Notes: generated by a model not told the origin, from the letters alone. A stretch of DNA of 64,000 bases from Nemertoderma westbladi (GCA_032718475.1 JAUCBJ010001490.1:62001-126000), one strand, 5' to 3'. Positions 25,766 to 45,696 are shown, counted from the first letter of the stretch. Numbers and translations: made by a program.

Positions 25766-26734
25766 GAGCCGATGATAAACAGACACCCAGACCAGACAGA
25801 TGATAATTGATATTTATATTTATTAGATTTTAAATGTATTTATAATATTAGATAAAATAATAATACAGCAATTACTACAGAAATTATCACTTTTAATATT
25901 CAGAACAGTAAAATAATAAAAAAACTAAAATGTTATAAACCTCTCTTTCCACGCAGCCATTATTGATTGAGAAAGCAGAATTAGTCTTGGACAGTTCGCA
26001 ACAAACAACCCACCCCAATCAACACTCCAGCCTGGCTTGCTACTTACCTGTGCCCAGCCAGCTAGCTACGAGTTCAATAATTACCTTAACGTTGCTATGA
26101 TACAGATAAAAATCCTTCCCTATTAACTATGTAACAATAGGCCAATTTGATCCTGCGTGTCGAATATGACATATTTATACACTATTTGATTTTTAATCAA
26201 TAAATAATCATACATATTTATATTAAACACTCGAATAAAATAAAAACTTTGTGAGAATGGGACACGGCGAATCTACTCATGTTAATTTTATACCAGGTGG
26301 GATAAATGTTAGCCCTCTAAATCATTAATTACCTATAGAAGAACCGAAATAATTCGATAAATTTCGCCCGAACGAACACAAAATACGCATTCACGCAAGC
26401 AAACGCGTGAAATTAGCCTCGAGATAGCGATAGTTTACGTGCTCAGGACGAGAGCTTTCGATTGATGTATCATTTGCTCAGATTGGTGCATGTGTGTCGG
26501 AGCGTATAGCTTGGACAGACTCACAGACTCATAGACTCACAGACTCATAGACTCATAGACTCACAGACAGACAGAGGATATTTATATATATAGATCATGG
26601 GTGGCCCATCAGTCACTCAAAGGAAAGTATAACGTTTTTTTTCTCGCTCTGGATGCCATTACAGTAGGCCTGCTACCATACCACACTAATATCATATTTT
26701 AATACACCGTCACGCCTCACTCCACCGGGTCAGA
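25766..26734. other. Intergenic DNA with a short GACTCA microsatellite
   Basis: 26515-26575 is a run of GACTCATAGACTCACA repeats passing into CAGACAGACAGAGG and TATATATATAGA. This kind of simple tail is often found at the edge of transposable elements. No reading frame or family was recognised elsewhere in this stretch. Confidence 0.45.
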
Positions 26735-26945
26735 GTAAAACGCGGATCCGGATCCGAATTCTACATTTAACATTGTCCCAACGGAAGTCGATATTTTTTT
26801 TACATTTTTATAACTCCCAAAAATAAAACTATAACCTGTTCTATTGACTTTAGTTTATTGTTTTGGTTAAACTAACGTGCCACTGTAACCTGCTCCTTTC
26901 CCTTAATTGATAATTTTGGAATCGGGATCCGGATCCACGTTTTAC
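26735..26945 (-). mobile_element. Small element with palindromic GGATCCGGATCC ends, carrying family B (copy 3)
   Basis: The ends are inverted repeats of about 25 bp: GTAAAACGCGGATCCGGATC at the left, and GATCCGGATCCACGTTTTAC at the right. Inside, on the minus strand, lies family B (rev. GGGAAAGGAGCAGGTTACAG, GTGGCACG, TAACCAAAACAATAAACT, AGTCAATAGAACAGG). This is either a complete MITE of 211 bp or a family B copy inside another element; the other copies lack these ends. Confidence 0.6.
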
Positions 26946-27204
26946 ACCTACCCCACTCCACCATACTAGCTACCTTACAAAACTATAATTATTTTAATTT
27001 CGATTTTGGTATGCTGGGAACTTTAGTACAATTTGTATATTTATTAGTATTTGTGTCGGTAGCTCCAGAGATTATTTATAATTAATTTTTTTAAATTTAT
27101 TATTTGTGTTTTGGGTGAATGAGTGGTTTCAAACGGCCAAGTACAGAAGGATTCAGCACATTAGTGGCAGCAGATGATGGTAGCCATAAGGACGTATAAT
27201 GCGG

Positions 27205-27310
27205 ACATACAATGTATCATGTAGTATTTCCAGGTCCACCTTTTATCTGCACCACTAGCGGATACGTTAGAGCGCCAGACTTCCATCCTGGAGGTCACCA
27301 GTTCGATCCC
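27205..27310 (+). pseudogene. tRNA-derived relic (Gly-UCC-like), possible SINE head
   Basis: TAGCGGATACG resembles an A box and AGTTCGATCCC a B box, about 50 bp apart. Between them, CCAGA-CTTCCAT-CCTGG forms an anticodon arm with four of five pairs; the loop would read UCC (Gly). The T stem does not close well, so a working tRNA is unlikely. A LINE-like sequence follows directly. Confidence 0.4.
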
Positions 27311-27319
27311 ACTTGGACG

Positions 27320-28290
27320 TCATTGCCGATTTTACAAAGCTGTTCTCAACGAAACATATTATCTATTTGGCATACCGGTACATATGTATGTTAAATGCTG
27401 TGAGCTCCTGTAAATTTTTGGGACTTCCGCTACCAGCCACTGAACGCAACATTAGGGACCACTTCACGCAGAAGATATGGATGGCCTGTTGTAGAGTAAA
27501 CAGCAGAGGTTTGGCAACAGAAAAATATTCCTATTGATGTGAATGGATTAATATGGTGCGCTATTTTCCTACCATCAATTTTGTACGGCGCTGCGATCAT
27601 AGGTCACTCTGTTGTTGACAATCTGGCAAACACTTGCAGGAAGGCAATGCGATCAATTCTCAGATTGGGGAATTACGTAAGCAATAACAGTCTGCATGCG
27701 TTATTAGACTAACAAATTTGAACACCTTGTGCAGAGGAACAGAACTAAGTCCATATTATATGCCTTGTTTAACTTTGGCAACTGGAAGGTTTATTACCTT
27801 TACGGTGTGATCTTAGGGCAACATCTAGCAGGCGTATCCGAGGAAAATATGTTTCCTGATTATAACAGGGATTCCTGGGAATTAGGATTACCGAAATTAA
27901 CATCGTTAGTAACACACCAGTACAACTTAAAAACGTGTTTTCGAGATATTCCAAAATTCAGCCTTACCTTAAGGGAGCACTTTATTTACCTATATATTTT
28001 ACGTCTACGTAATTCGGAAGAAGGGAAATACATACTTCGTAAGCAGTGCATAACTGATTTCTAACTGGAGAGCTCATAACAACAGGACACGGACCGGACA
28101 GTGTAAATTAGCCATATTAATAAATAATTATAATTGACTTCCATATTAAATTTTAGCTTTATTTTAGCTTCTGTGTCAGCTTCCCATTTCATGTTGTTTT
28201 ACTGATATTTTTTGTCGATTTTATTTATTTCACTTAATAAAGCCACCGGGGCGAACAAAACCGGATGAATGAATGATTGAATGAATTTTG
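27320..28290 (+). mobile_element. Decayed LINE 3' fragment with (TGAA)n tail
   Basis: Broken frames read like the C-terminal part of a non-LTR reverse transcriptase polyprotein: GLATEKYSY near 27520, FLPSILYGAAIIGHSVVDNL near 27568, then ILRLGNYVSNNSLHALL. The 3' end has AATAAAGCCACCGGGGC and a TGAATGAATGATTGAATGAA tail, as in CR1/L2-like elements. It contains several stops and frameshifts and is not functional. Confidence 0.55.
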
Positions 28291-28848
28291 TATTGATGTG
28301 CAAGATTCTTTCAATGTACAAATATTAATACAAACAAATTCAATTATAAGTATTATTTCGAGTAATTATAACCACCCATTATTTAAGACCTAAAGACCTT
28401 TGGGGGGCAGTATTCATAAAGGCATAATATTATACAAAATTTAAATATACTTTTATTGTGCATTGCAGAATTGATTTGAATAACTTTTTGATTTTTCGAA
28501 TCGTAAGATATCATTCATGAGGACACTTTACAGGGCTCGGCAAACAACATGATAGGCCCTTAGAAAAAAGGAACCTTTTACCTATGTGGCATAATAATTT
28601 CAGCCTGGATGAGTTGGTTCTGTACATATTAATATTACACCCCGGTGGGCGTAAAATAAATAATATTCAAATATACACCCGAATTAGAGGATTACGTACG
28701 ACTTTGCGTAATTTAGCACATCAAAAGATTACCACAACTGTTCAGTTATTTCTGACTCGTATAATGTGCTATTTATTAGGCATCATGCTGTAAATATTTA
28801 GTCGCTAAGCTGAGGAATTTTGTCTTATTAAGTTTTTTTTCTTTTACA
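28291..28848. other. Non-coding DNA 3' of the transgelin-like gene
   Basis: AT-rich, with nothing recognised apart from the likely 3' UTR of the minus-strand transgelin-like gene next to 28849. A short plus-strand frame (28584-28793) has no recognisable features. Confidence 0.4.
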
Positions 28849-37909
<9,061 letters not shown>

Positions 37910-37928
37910 AACTTCATATATTTCAGAA

Positions 37929-39109
37929 CTGTGTTGGTTGAGGAAAAAAGAAACACAACAAAACAACAGTCTTTAAGCAAAAGATATAGCAACAAATATT
38001 CAGTACAACTAATTTGTTATATATAATTTCAATATTACAATGTTATTTATTACTTATACGCACATAAATTGAGCGGCTAGGCGTGTGCGCTTATTCTATA
38101 TATAACCAATAAAGTAGCAGTAATAAAATGTGGTTAGATTGTATCTACCGTGTATGCAGCATGTATGTATGTATTGTTATTGTTGCCAACTAATTTACTA
38201 AAGTATGTGTCATTTCCCATAAAACTTAGATTAATGAGTATTATGGTAATGGATAAGTAATTGCCATCCTTGGTAGACTGAGTCACTTGTAGCTTAAATT
38301 TTGTTATTATACATTTCTCACATGAGTCACATGGAAGTAAATATAGTAAAGAATTTATAAAACACCAGAATAAAATATTAACAATATATAGGCAAGGCCT
38401 ACACATAACTAATATTCTATTTAAGTAACATTTCTACAAATTACACTATTATAATTACAAATATATTCAACATTGTGATTTTCGATACAATCCAACTATC
38501 ACATGTTAATAATGTAATACCAATGGCAATATGAATTGTTGTACTGTATATAAGTGCAAGCATTAGTGAATGGAAGTCAGGGCGCTCGCTAGCAGTTGCT
38601 AGTAAATGGTCAGCGAATGAATGCGAGCGACAGACAGAGGTTCCCTTCCCCAGTGCTGAGGGTGAGTACCAGCTGGTGTGTCAGCCTGCCTTGTGGATAT
38701 GAGAGGGGAGGTCAATAATGCATATCTGGGCCACAATAATAAATAGTATTGGATTGGTTCTCTGCAGGATTGGTTCTTATTGGTCCACCCATAGGTTGGG
38801 GTTTGGGGGCAGCCCTTTTGTTGTGGCTACTGGTGTGCGATTAGGACTTGAACACTATGTGCGATTAGGACTTGCAATTACTTCAGTGCCTCTATTAATT
38901 GCAAACAATTTATTAAGCCAGTGGGGAGCGCAGCGAGGAGGGGCGGTCGACCCGGGGGCTAGACAAGGACTGGAGGCGGGCACAAAATCACGGCAGTAGT
39001 ATAGTGGTTGTCGATAATTTAAATAACACCGAAATAGTGAAAAACGTCATTCCAAAGGATCCATTATTTAACAATTTGTTCCTCTCATGTTTGCTAGTAA
39101 TTCATTTAG
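37929..39109. promoter_or_regulatory. Upstream region with a candidate TATA promoter (plus strand)
   Basis: TATATAAG at 38547-38554 is followed about 30 bp later by a possible start region and, at about 38659, by a donor-like GAG|GTGAGTAC. That would suit a non-coding first exon on the plus strand. No downstream coding exon was tied to it. The minus-strand promoter of the transgelin-like gene should also lie here but was not recognised. A 93-codon frame at 38718-38999 has no recognisable features. Confidence 0.25.
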
Positions 39110-39159
39110 TACGGAAGCCCACAAGTGCCAGTCAACTTTACACATAAAATCTGATTTTT

Positions 39160-39500
39160 TATGTGTGTGTAGTTGGCACGTGTGTGTAGTTGGCATATGT
39201 GTGTAGTTGGCATATGTGTGTATTTGGCATGTGTGTGTAGTTGGCATGTGTAGTTGGCATGTGTGTGTAGTTGGCACGTGTGTGTAATTGGCATATGTGT
39301 GTAGTTGGCACGTGTGTGTAGTTGGCATATGTGTGTAGTTGGCATGTGTGTGTAGTTGGCATGTGTAGTTTGCATATGTGTGTAGTTGGCATATGTGTGT
39401 AGTTTGCATATGTGTGTAGTTGGCATATGTGTGTAGTTGGCATATGTGTAGTTGGCATGTGTAGTTGGCATATGTGTAGTTGGCATGTGTGTGAAGTTGG
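39160..39500 (-). repeat. Minisatellite in the left inverted repeat (TGTGTAGTTGGCA)
   Basis: About 22 units of 12-17 bp, TGTGTGTAGTTGGCATA with ATG or ACG variants; the variation is in the GT and purine steps. It mirrors 41748-42140. Open frames here (THMPTTHTCQLHTYANY-type) are repeat artefacts. Confidence 0.9.
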
Positions 39501-39830
39501 CATGAGATTCGATTGCTTAGCAACCATCTTCAAGGTTTCTTAGCAACCCATTTATTAGCTAGTATCAGTACAACAGTATAGTGTAGCAGGCCTACTGTAG
39601 TAGTGTCAGTGTCCGTTCACCTTTGCTACTTAGCTCATAGGCCGCCGTCGTTGTCGGTAGCCCCCATACCTGATGCGGTATCTGATTATTTTACAACTAC
39701 TGGTGTAGCAGAAAATTACCACCCCCCTAAAAATTCACCCCCGGTTAGAATTCACTAGGGTACGGTATTTTAACCGGGGGTGAAACTAGGCTTACTCTGG
39801 GTGATTTTTTAGTGAAATTTAACCCCCCTC

Positions 39831-40564
39831 TACTACTACTAGATACTAGGATCGGCATGCTGCATTGCAGCTGCATTTTTAAGAATGCTGTGCCGGCTTG
39901 TCAACAAAATTGCACCGCCACAACTCCCTATCACCCATGACATTTGCTAGATCATCCGCATCTTCAAGGCCAGTGTCCTTTAAGATGCGTCTCAAGGATT
40001 GGTCAAATTATACTGTAAGTCTATAGGAGGGAGGGGGGGGGGGGGTGCATATATTCACCTAGGACAACGGCCAACGTGTGGCCTACCCTACCCTGCTTGA
40101 GCCACCGCATTCAATTCATATAAACAACAAATCAGTAGAGTTGAAATTATAGTAGTATGTCTCAACAATAATTTGTAATCCAAATTTTTAAATAAATATT
40201 AGACGGATAATAGGACCGACCATGTAAAGTAATCAACCATGTAAAGTAATCAATCACGCTAGGACAAAAATATTTTGCCACCAACATGCAATCCGCAATC
40301 CGTAAGAATTGGTCTTAATGCTCTTCACTTCTGCAAAGGAGATATCGCCAATGGGAATATCTGGGAGTACAGACTCAGACACTTTTACTTCTATACAGTT
40401 ATCAGGCAATACCCTGTCATTATTGAGGAGCTTTTCAAAGTGGGCTTTCCAACCATTGAGGCGATCGGCTGGTGATTCAGCCTTAACCTTGGTGGTTGGT
40501 TGGCTTTTCCGCCCAGTAAGCAAATTGATCGATTTCCATGCTGGGATGATTGCCTGCTGTCGTC
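39831..40564 (-). mobile_element. LINE family A fragment nested in the transposon, with 10-bp target duplication
   Basis: The direct repeat AACCCCCCTC is at 39821-39830 and 40565-40574. The right arm of the host element shows the empty site as one copy, so the insertion is exact. On the minus strand the 5' part codes for SPADRLNGWKAHFEKLLNN and VSESVLPDIPIGDISFAEVK (the region just before the RT fingers). The 3' part (39831-39990) is the shared family A end with a (TAG)n tail. The middle (about 40010-40250) is not RT, so the copy is internally deleted or rearranged. It includes a 13-base G run. Confidence 0.85.
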
Positions 40565-40814
40565 AACCCCCCTCAGTATATTCTTACCCCCATATTTTAA
40601 ATTTCAATATTACTTTGAATACGATATAAGCCTGCATTTATTTTCTAGTCTGCTGCACAAGGCTGGATGTGTGTCAATTTACCATATCAGCATGTATATC
40701 CCAGCCCACTACCTACGCGAAGTGACAATACTGTACATTTATTTCATGTAACTCACGTACTGCGCGAAGGGCCATACAGTGTATCTATATATTTATTACG
40801 GTAGGATATATACT

Positions 40815-41357
40815 ATGGAAGACATTAATTTAATTAACAATATTATAACACATTACTACAAAGAAGGCCACACTCACCGAGAATTACTAAATATTTTGTC
40901 AAATAATCATGGCATAATAATTTCAAGTAGACGAACACTCTGTCGTCGATTGCGTGACCTCGGGCTGACTCGCCGAAATACTGGTAATAATTTTGATTAT
41001 GATATGGTTGTTAATGCCGTTACATCGCTGATTCATGGTTCTTCGTCATGTTGGGGATATCGGAGTGTCTGGCATCAATTACAACTTATGGGCATTCATG
41101 TTCCCCGATCAACAGTAGCCCTTATATTACGTACACTTTGTCCTGAGGCAACCGAACTCCGGCGTCGTCATCGACTTCAGCGCCGCCAGTACTTCAATGT
41201 CGGACCTAATGCAGTTTGGCACGTGGATGGACATGATAAACTTAAACCTTATGGATTTCCAATCCACGGTGCTATTGATGGTTGGTCGCGTTATATTTTG
41301 TGGCTAAAAGTCGTCATTTCTAACAATAACCCTAACAATATATGTTTTTTCATATAA
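40815..41357 (+). pseudogene. Integrase-core (DDE) transposase, C-terminally truncated
   Basis: An N-terminal helix-turn-helix region (INNIITHYYKEGHTHRELL, RRTLCRRLRDLGLTR) is followed by a CWGYRSVWHQLQLMGIHVPR segment and the start of an integrase core, VWHVDGHDKLKPYG and GAIDGWSRYILWLKV. The first catalytic Asp is in WHVDG. The frame ends shortly after VISNNNPNN, before the second Asp and the Glu expected some 60-100 residues later, so the protein is inactive. The fold is like IS3/retroviral integrases; an IS3EU-type eukaryotic element is a candidate. The ATG at 40815 was chosen because the residues upstream are repeat-like. Confidence 0.75.
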
Positions 41358-41377
41358 TAATAAAATACATTTTCATG

Positions 41378-42185
41378 TAATATTGAAATTTAAAATATGG
41401 GGGTGGTAAGAATACACTGAGGGGGGTTAAATTTCACTAAAAAATCACCCAGAGTAAGCCTAGTTTCACCCCCGGTTAAAATACCGTATATATAGTGAAT
41501 TCTAACCGGGGGTGAATTTTTAGGGGGGTGGTAATTTTCTGCTACACCAGTAGTTGTAAAATAATCAGATACCGCATCAGGTATGGGGGCTACCGACAAC
41601 GACGGCGGCCTATGAGCTAAGTAGCAAAGGTGGACGGACACTGACACTACTACAGTAGGCCTGCTACACTCTACTGTTGTACTGATACTAGCTAATAAAT
41701 GGGTTGCTAAGAAACCTTGAAGATGGTTGCTAAGCAATCGAATCTCATGCCAACTACACACACATGCCAACTACACATATGCCAACTACACACACATGCC
41801 AACTACACACACGTGCCAACTACACATATGCCAACTACACATGCCAACTACACATATGCCAACTACACATGCCAACTACACATATGCCAACTACACACAT
41901 ATGCCAACTACACATGCCAACTACACACACATGCCAACTACACACATATGCCAACTACACACACGTGCCAACTACACACATATGCCAACTACACACACGT
42001 GCCAACTACACACACATGCCAACTACACATGCCAACTACACACACATGCCAAATACACACATATGCCAACTACACACACACATGCCAACTACACACACGT
42101 GCCAACTACACACACATGTGCCAACTACACACTCATAAAAAATCAGATTTTATGTGTAAAGTTGACTGGCACTTGTGGGCTTCCG
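41378..42185. repeat. Right inverted repeat of the transposon, with minisatellite at 41748-42140
   Basis: Reverse complement of the left arm with small differences (for example CCGTATATATAGTG against CACTAGGGTACGG). It contains about 26 units of TGCCAACTACACACACA. The left arm has fewer units, so the two tracts have expanded or contracted separately. Confidence 0.9.
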
Positions 42186-42789
42186 TATAAATGTGATGTA
42201 GATAATTCTGTATTACTGAATTATTATTATCATTGCGGATTTGGAAGGCGGCGTGTTGTGGTGGGGACCGCCTAGCGCTACCACAGTGCCTGCCTACTGT
42301 TTGTTACATTGCCATGGATGCAGTTATCATCATGATAATGAAATGCAACCAATGAAATGCATCGAAAACGTTGTACTGTTTAACAGTAGGCCCATCCTTG
42401 CATCATGAAACTAAATGGCATTCAGAAACACCAGTGGGTGTGGGTGCGCTGGGGTTAAAAGAATCATGTACTTTTTAGTTGTAAAAATTACTGAAATTAA
42501 AGTACTGTAGTTTGTATTGTTACAAACATGATTTATTAGCGATTATTAATTGGGTTAATTAGTATTTGAGTATTTATTCATTCTGAAACCCTCGCCCAAT
42601 TGAGGCTATATATAGGCCTAATTGTTATTAATTAATAATTTTATATAATTATATAATTAATTAATTAATTATATAATAATTATTAACGATTTTGACATGC
42701 ATGGATCATGTCAATGGAGACAGCAGGGAAAGTAGACGCAAAACCCGCCTTGGCGAATTAATATCCCTCTTCAATGTTGAATTCTCAAT
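42186..42789. other. Intergenic DNA, no gene recognised
   Basis: AT-rich, with a strong AT palindrome at 42630-42690 (repeats of TTAATTAATTA). No coding signal. Confidence 0.4.
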
Positions 42790-42930
42790 TTAGGGTAAGT
42801 AGCAGGTTCAGTGGCACGATATTTTAACCAAAACATTATACTATTTTTGAGAGTAATCAGCTGTTATTTGCGTCGAATTTCCCCTGGAGAGGGAGGAATT
42901 TTTATTGCGTCCAGTTCCCCCCCCCCCCCT
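42790..42930 (+). mobile_element. Dispersed small element, family B (copy 5, fullest)
   Basis: Runs AGGGTAAGTAGCAGGTTCAG, TGGCACGATATTTTAACC, AAAACATTATACT, TTTTTGAGAGTAATCAG, CTGTTATTTGCGTCGAATTT, CCCCTGGAGAGGGAGG, TTTTTATTGCG, then an 11-base C run. Best copy for building a consensus. Confidence 0.75.
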
Positions 42931-42937
42931 ATCTGTG

Positions 42938-43189
42938 TCAATGAGAGAGTTTTACTGCCCAGACCGAATGGCAGTGTTTCCGTGACAGCCAGGTTCGTCC
43001 GGGATTGTCGAGACAATGACACAAACCTGTCTTGTCGCGATTCGATTTGTATATTTCCAAGGAGCATCCGAAGAGATCTCGGATGTTGCTCGGAACAGCG
43101 TTAAATAGTTGCGGTCCAAACACCGTAAAGCTCGATTCTACTATCGGTTTTACTTTTAGTGCTGGTATTTCCATGGCTACACAACCCAA
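42938..43189 (-). pseudogene. LINE reverse-transcriptase C-terminal relic
   Basis: The minus-strand product contains VESSFTVFGPQLFNAVPSNI followed by RDLFGCSLEIYKSNRD, the conserved tail seen after the RT domain of many CR1/jockey-like LINEs (pattern FxxxGPxLWNxLPxxIRD). No start or end of the element is seen. It lies directly beside the family B copy. Confidence 0.65.
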
Positions 43190-43478
43190 CCCCCCTATCT
43201 GCTATCTGCAATTACTAGTAGAGTTGTCCTTGGCGGGTTTGGATTGATTGCTAATACTAATACAATAATCAATCATATATGCCTCCCGTCAGCCCAGCAC
43301 TGTGTTTTTGCAGTTGATACCAACAAGAACAACACATGAACACATCAATCACAATCGCAAATACACAAATAATAGTATTGTAACAGGTCTGTTCTGGTCT
43401 TACTTCTGTCATCTGCCACTTTATTAAAATTTATTTTCCTCCTGTGTCAGTTAATAATTACGTGCTATTTCTTGCAAG
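43190..43478. other. Upstream region of NOC4L
   Basis: No TATA box or other element is clear. An acceptor-like CTATTTCTTGCAAG directly precedes the ATG, so an untranslated upstream exon cannot be excluded. Confidence 0.3.
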
Positions 43479-45059
43479 ATGAGCAATTCGAAAAAATCAG
43501 CGAACCGTGATCCTTCAGAATCCGGTCACTCGAAGAAGGAATCCATCGATCGACTTACCGAGCAATATTTGTTAGATCCGACAAAAGTCAACCTAATCGC
43601 GGACATTATCGCATTCTCGCGAAGCCAACGGCGATCCATTCAGTTGGCCTTAATATCATCTTTCAATCGAATATTCGTGAAACAGTTAAAGAGACGTGTT
43701 TCTATATCCTTAGATGGAGACAACGGACGATTAAATGAACTATACTTGGAGGCAATAAACGTACTCAAGTTATTCGTTAAGGGAAACCAAAATAAAGTTG
43801 TATCAGCCTTGGCTTTAACATGTCTAATAAAGTTCTTATCTATCGAATCTTCGAAAACAGTTCGAAATTCAGATGAATTTAAATTCCCCACCGATATATT
43901 AAACGTTATTATTGATGCTTTACTCGGAAGAGGTGATGATACCGGGGAACTTTTAAATCAATTCGAGGAATATTTAGTTTATGATGATGTTCGGTACTTT
44001 ACCATGTTGCACATTTTTCATTTATTACAAAACGGGGAACCCGACGTCGAACGAAATATTTTTCAAATTCTAAAATCCCTCCAAAAAACTTTTTCAGCCG
44101 CCGTTACCCTGGAGAATAAACTCCACTTTATTAACTTCCTATGCCGCCATAATCATACGGAGGAACTAAAACCCGGCAAAGTTCGCGAACACCGACGTCT
44201 GTTCGGGAACTTATGGGCCAAATTCCTCTCTAGTTTCCGGGACTCGGGTCTCCACAAACCGATTCTCCTGCACATAAACCTTGTGATCCCTCTCGTCAGC
44301 TCCCCAGCGCTGTTCGCCGACTTCCTTACCAACTCGTTCGACCGGGGCGGCGCCATCGCGCTGCTCTCGCTCCGAAGTCTCTTCGTCCTCCTCAACCGAC
44401 ACAACGTTAACTACCCCGACTTCTACGCCAAACTCTACTCCCTGTTCCTCCCGACTGTCCTCCGCTCCTCCTATCGCTCGCGATTCTTTCATCTCGCCGA
44501 TCTCTTCCTCTCCTCCTCCCATCTCCCGGCCTACGTGGTAGCCGCATTCGCTAAACGCCTCGCCCGACTCGCTCTCGTCGCCCCCACCGACGCCGTCTCT
44601 CTCATCGTCACCTTCATTCTCAACCTCATCCGTCGACATCCCGCCTGTCGGCCGCTCCTAAATCGCTGCGACGTCACCAACAACAATGTGGCTGACACTA
44701 ACGGCGAGGTCACTGACCCCGGCGACCACCGAATTCTTCCCAACCTCGAGGTCATTGACCCCTATCTTCCCAACGAACCCGATCTAAGTAAATGTGAAGC
44801 TTTAAACTCGTCGCTATGGGAACTACAGACCCTCCGTCAGCACTGCAATCACTCGGTTGCCAAGGCAACCCGACACATCCTCCAACCCCTGGGACTCAAG
44901 GAGGATGACATTTCAGAGCTGTTGGATTTAACTTCGGAAACGAATCTCGATAGGGAACTGGCGGTAAAGAGGTTGAAGGTTGTAGATGTGCCTATCAACA
45001 TGAACCCACCTAACGGGTTGTTTGATAGCAACGATGTTTACTCCTTTACTAATACTTAA
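43479..45059 (+). CDS. NOC4L: Nucleolar complex protein 4 homolog, single exon
   Basis: 526 residues, close to the usual length (about 516 in vertebrates). The CBF/Mak21-type core spans about residues 288-394: AIALLSLRSLFVLLNRHNVN, YPDFYAKLYSLF, YRSRFFHLADLFLSSSHLP, AYVVAAFAKRLARLALVAP and LIRRHPACRPLLNR. A C-terminal SSLWELQTLRQHCNHSVAKA segment is also typical. NOC4 pairs with NOP14 in the nucleolus during 40S subunit maturation and export. The frame is uninterrupted, whereas vertebrate orthologs have many exons, so introns were lost or this is a functional retrocopy. GC content rises sharply over the CBF core. The first in-frame ATG (GCAAGATGAGC) is used. A foldback element begins about 120 bp after the stop. 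Confidence 0.95.
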   Translation: MSNSKKSANRDPSESGHSKKESIDRLTEQYLLDPTKVNLIADIIAFSRSQRRSIQLALISSFNRIFVKQLKRRVSISLDGDNGRLNELYLEAINVLKLFVKGNQNKVVSALALTCLIKFLSIESSKTVRNSDEFKFPTDILNVIIDALLGRGDDTGELLNQFEEYLVYDDVRYFTMLHIFHLLQNGEPDVERNIFQILKSLQKTFSAAVTLENKLHFINFLCRHNHTEELKPGKVREHRRLFGNLWAKFLSSFRDSGLHKPILLHINLVIPLVSSPALFADFLTNSFDRGGAIALLSLRSLFVLLNRHNVNYPDFYAKLYSLFLPTVLRSSYRSRFFHLADLFLSSSHLPAYVVAAFAKRLARLALVAPTDAVSLIVTFILNLIRRHPACRPLLNRCDVTNNNVADTNGEVTDPGDHRILPNLEVIDPYLPNEPDLSKCEALNSSLWELQTLRQHCNHSVAKATRHILQPLGLKEDDISELLDLTSETNLDRELAVKRLKVVDVPINMNPPNGLFDSNDVYSFTNT

Positions 45060-45181
45060 ACTCCACTGTAATATTCTGGTGAGGAATGAGTTTGGAATTG
45101 GAATATGAATATGAATCAAATTTAATATCTTAAATATTAACAACATCATGAATTCCTTTTAAGTTTTTAAATTAAATTAAC

Positions 45182-45696
45182 GGGCGTAATTGAAGACTCC
45201 TCGTTTTAAGCAAGATACTAAATTTTATTAGGTAGGTAAAGCTATTAATATCAAGACTGATTCCGACAACCTACTTCCCTCTATAAATATTTTGTAGTAG
45301 TTAGTTCTTATTACTATTTGTATAGAAAATGTTCCAGAGCATGTTAGCTATTAAAGTAAGGAACAATTATTTTTTGTTCTAGAACATTTTTTAGAAAAAA
45401 ATCTGGATTCTATTTAAAACGCTTGGAATCGTTTTAAAACGTGTTTAAAAACTAGTTTCTAGAACCAAAAATATTCGTTCTACGATTCTAGAACGTGATT
45501 TTTTCTTAAAATTAAAAGCCAACATCTTCTGGAACATTTTCTATACAAATAGTAACAAGAACTAGCTACTACAAAATATTTATAGAAGGAAGTAGGATTT
45601 CGGAACCAGTGTCGAAATTACTAGCTAAACCTATCTAAAACACTAGCTACCGTAAAATTTTGTATCTTACTTAACGAGGTTGCTTCAATTACGTCC
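45182..45696. mobile_element. Foldback element / MITE with about 165-bp inverted arms
   Basis: The left arm 45182-45345 and right arm 45525-45696 are inverted copies. Best match: CTCTATAAATATTTTGTAGT on the left against ACTACAAAATATTTATAGAA on the right, and TATTTGTATAGAAAATGTTC against GAACATTTTCTATACAAATA. The outer ends are GGGCGTAATTGAAG and CTTCAATTACGTCC. The loop is rich in TTCTAGAAC palindromes. No coding region. It follows NOC4L and may contribute to its 3' region. Confidence 0.85.

Larger units (their letters stand above)
39112..42185 (+). mobile_element. DNA transposon with about 0.75 kb inverted repeats, flanked by TA
   Basis: The left end CGGAAGCCCACAAGTGCCAG is the exact inverse of the right end CTGGCACTTGTGGGCTTCCG, each flanked by TA (39110-39111, 42186-42187). 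The left arm is 39112-39828 plus 40575-40613; the right arm is 41378-42185. Both arms hold, from outside in, a TGTGTAGTTGGCA minisatellite, a unique segment (GGCTACCGACAACGACGGC) and a CCCCCGGTTAGAATTC hairpin-like segment. The core has a truncated integrase-type transposase. A LINE is nested in the left arm. This copy cannot move on its own. Confidence 0.88.

Noticed and set aside
27205-27310. Functional tRNA-Gly gene
   Set aside because: The A and B boxes and anticodon arm are only approximate and the T and acceptor stems do not close. A SINE-type relic is more likely.
38718-38999. 93-codon plus frame as a gene downstream of the candidate TATA promoter
   Set aside because: No recognisable domain; it lies just outside a transposon and has no matching splice acceptor.
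39068-39533. Cys/His-rich frames (THMPTTHTCQLH repeats) as metal-binding peptides
   Set aside because: They are translations of the minisatellite in the transposon's inverted repeats and appear in mirror form at 41717-42275.
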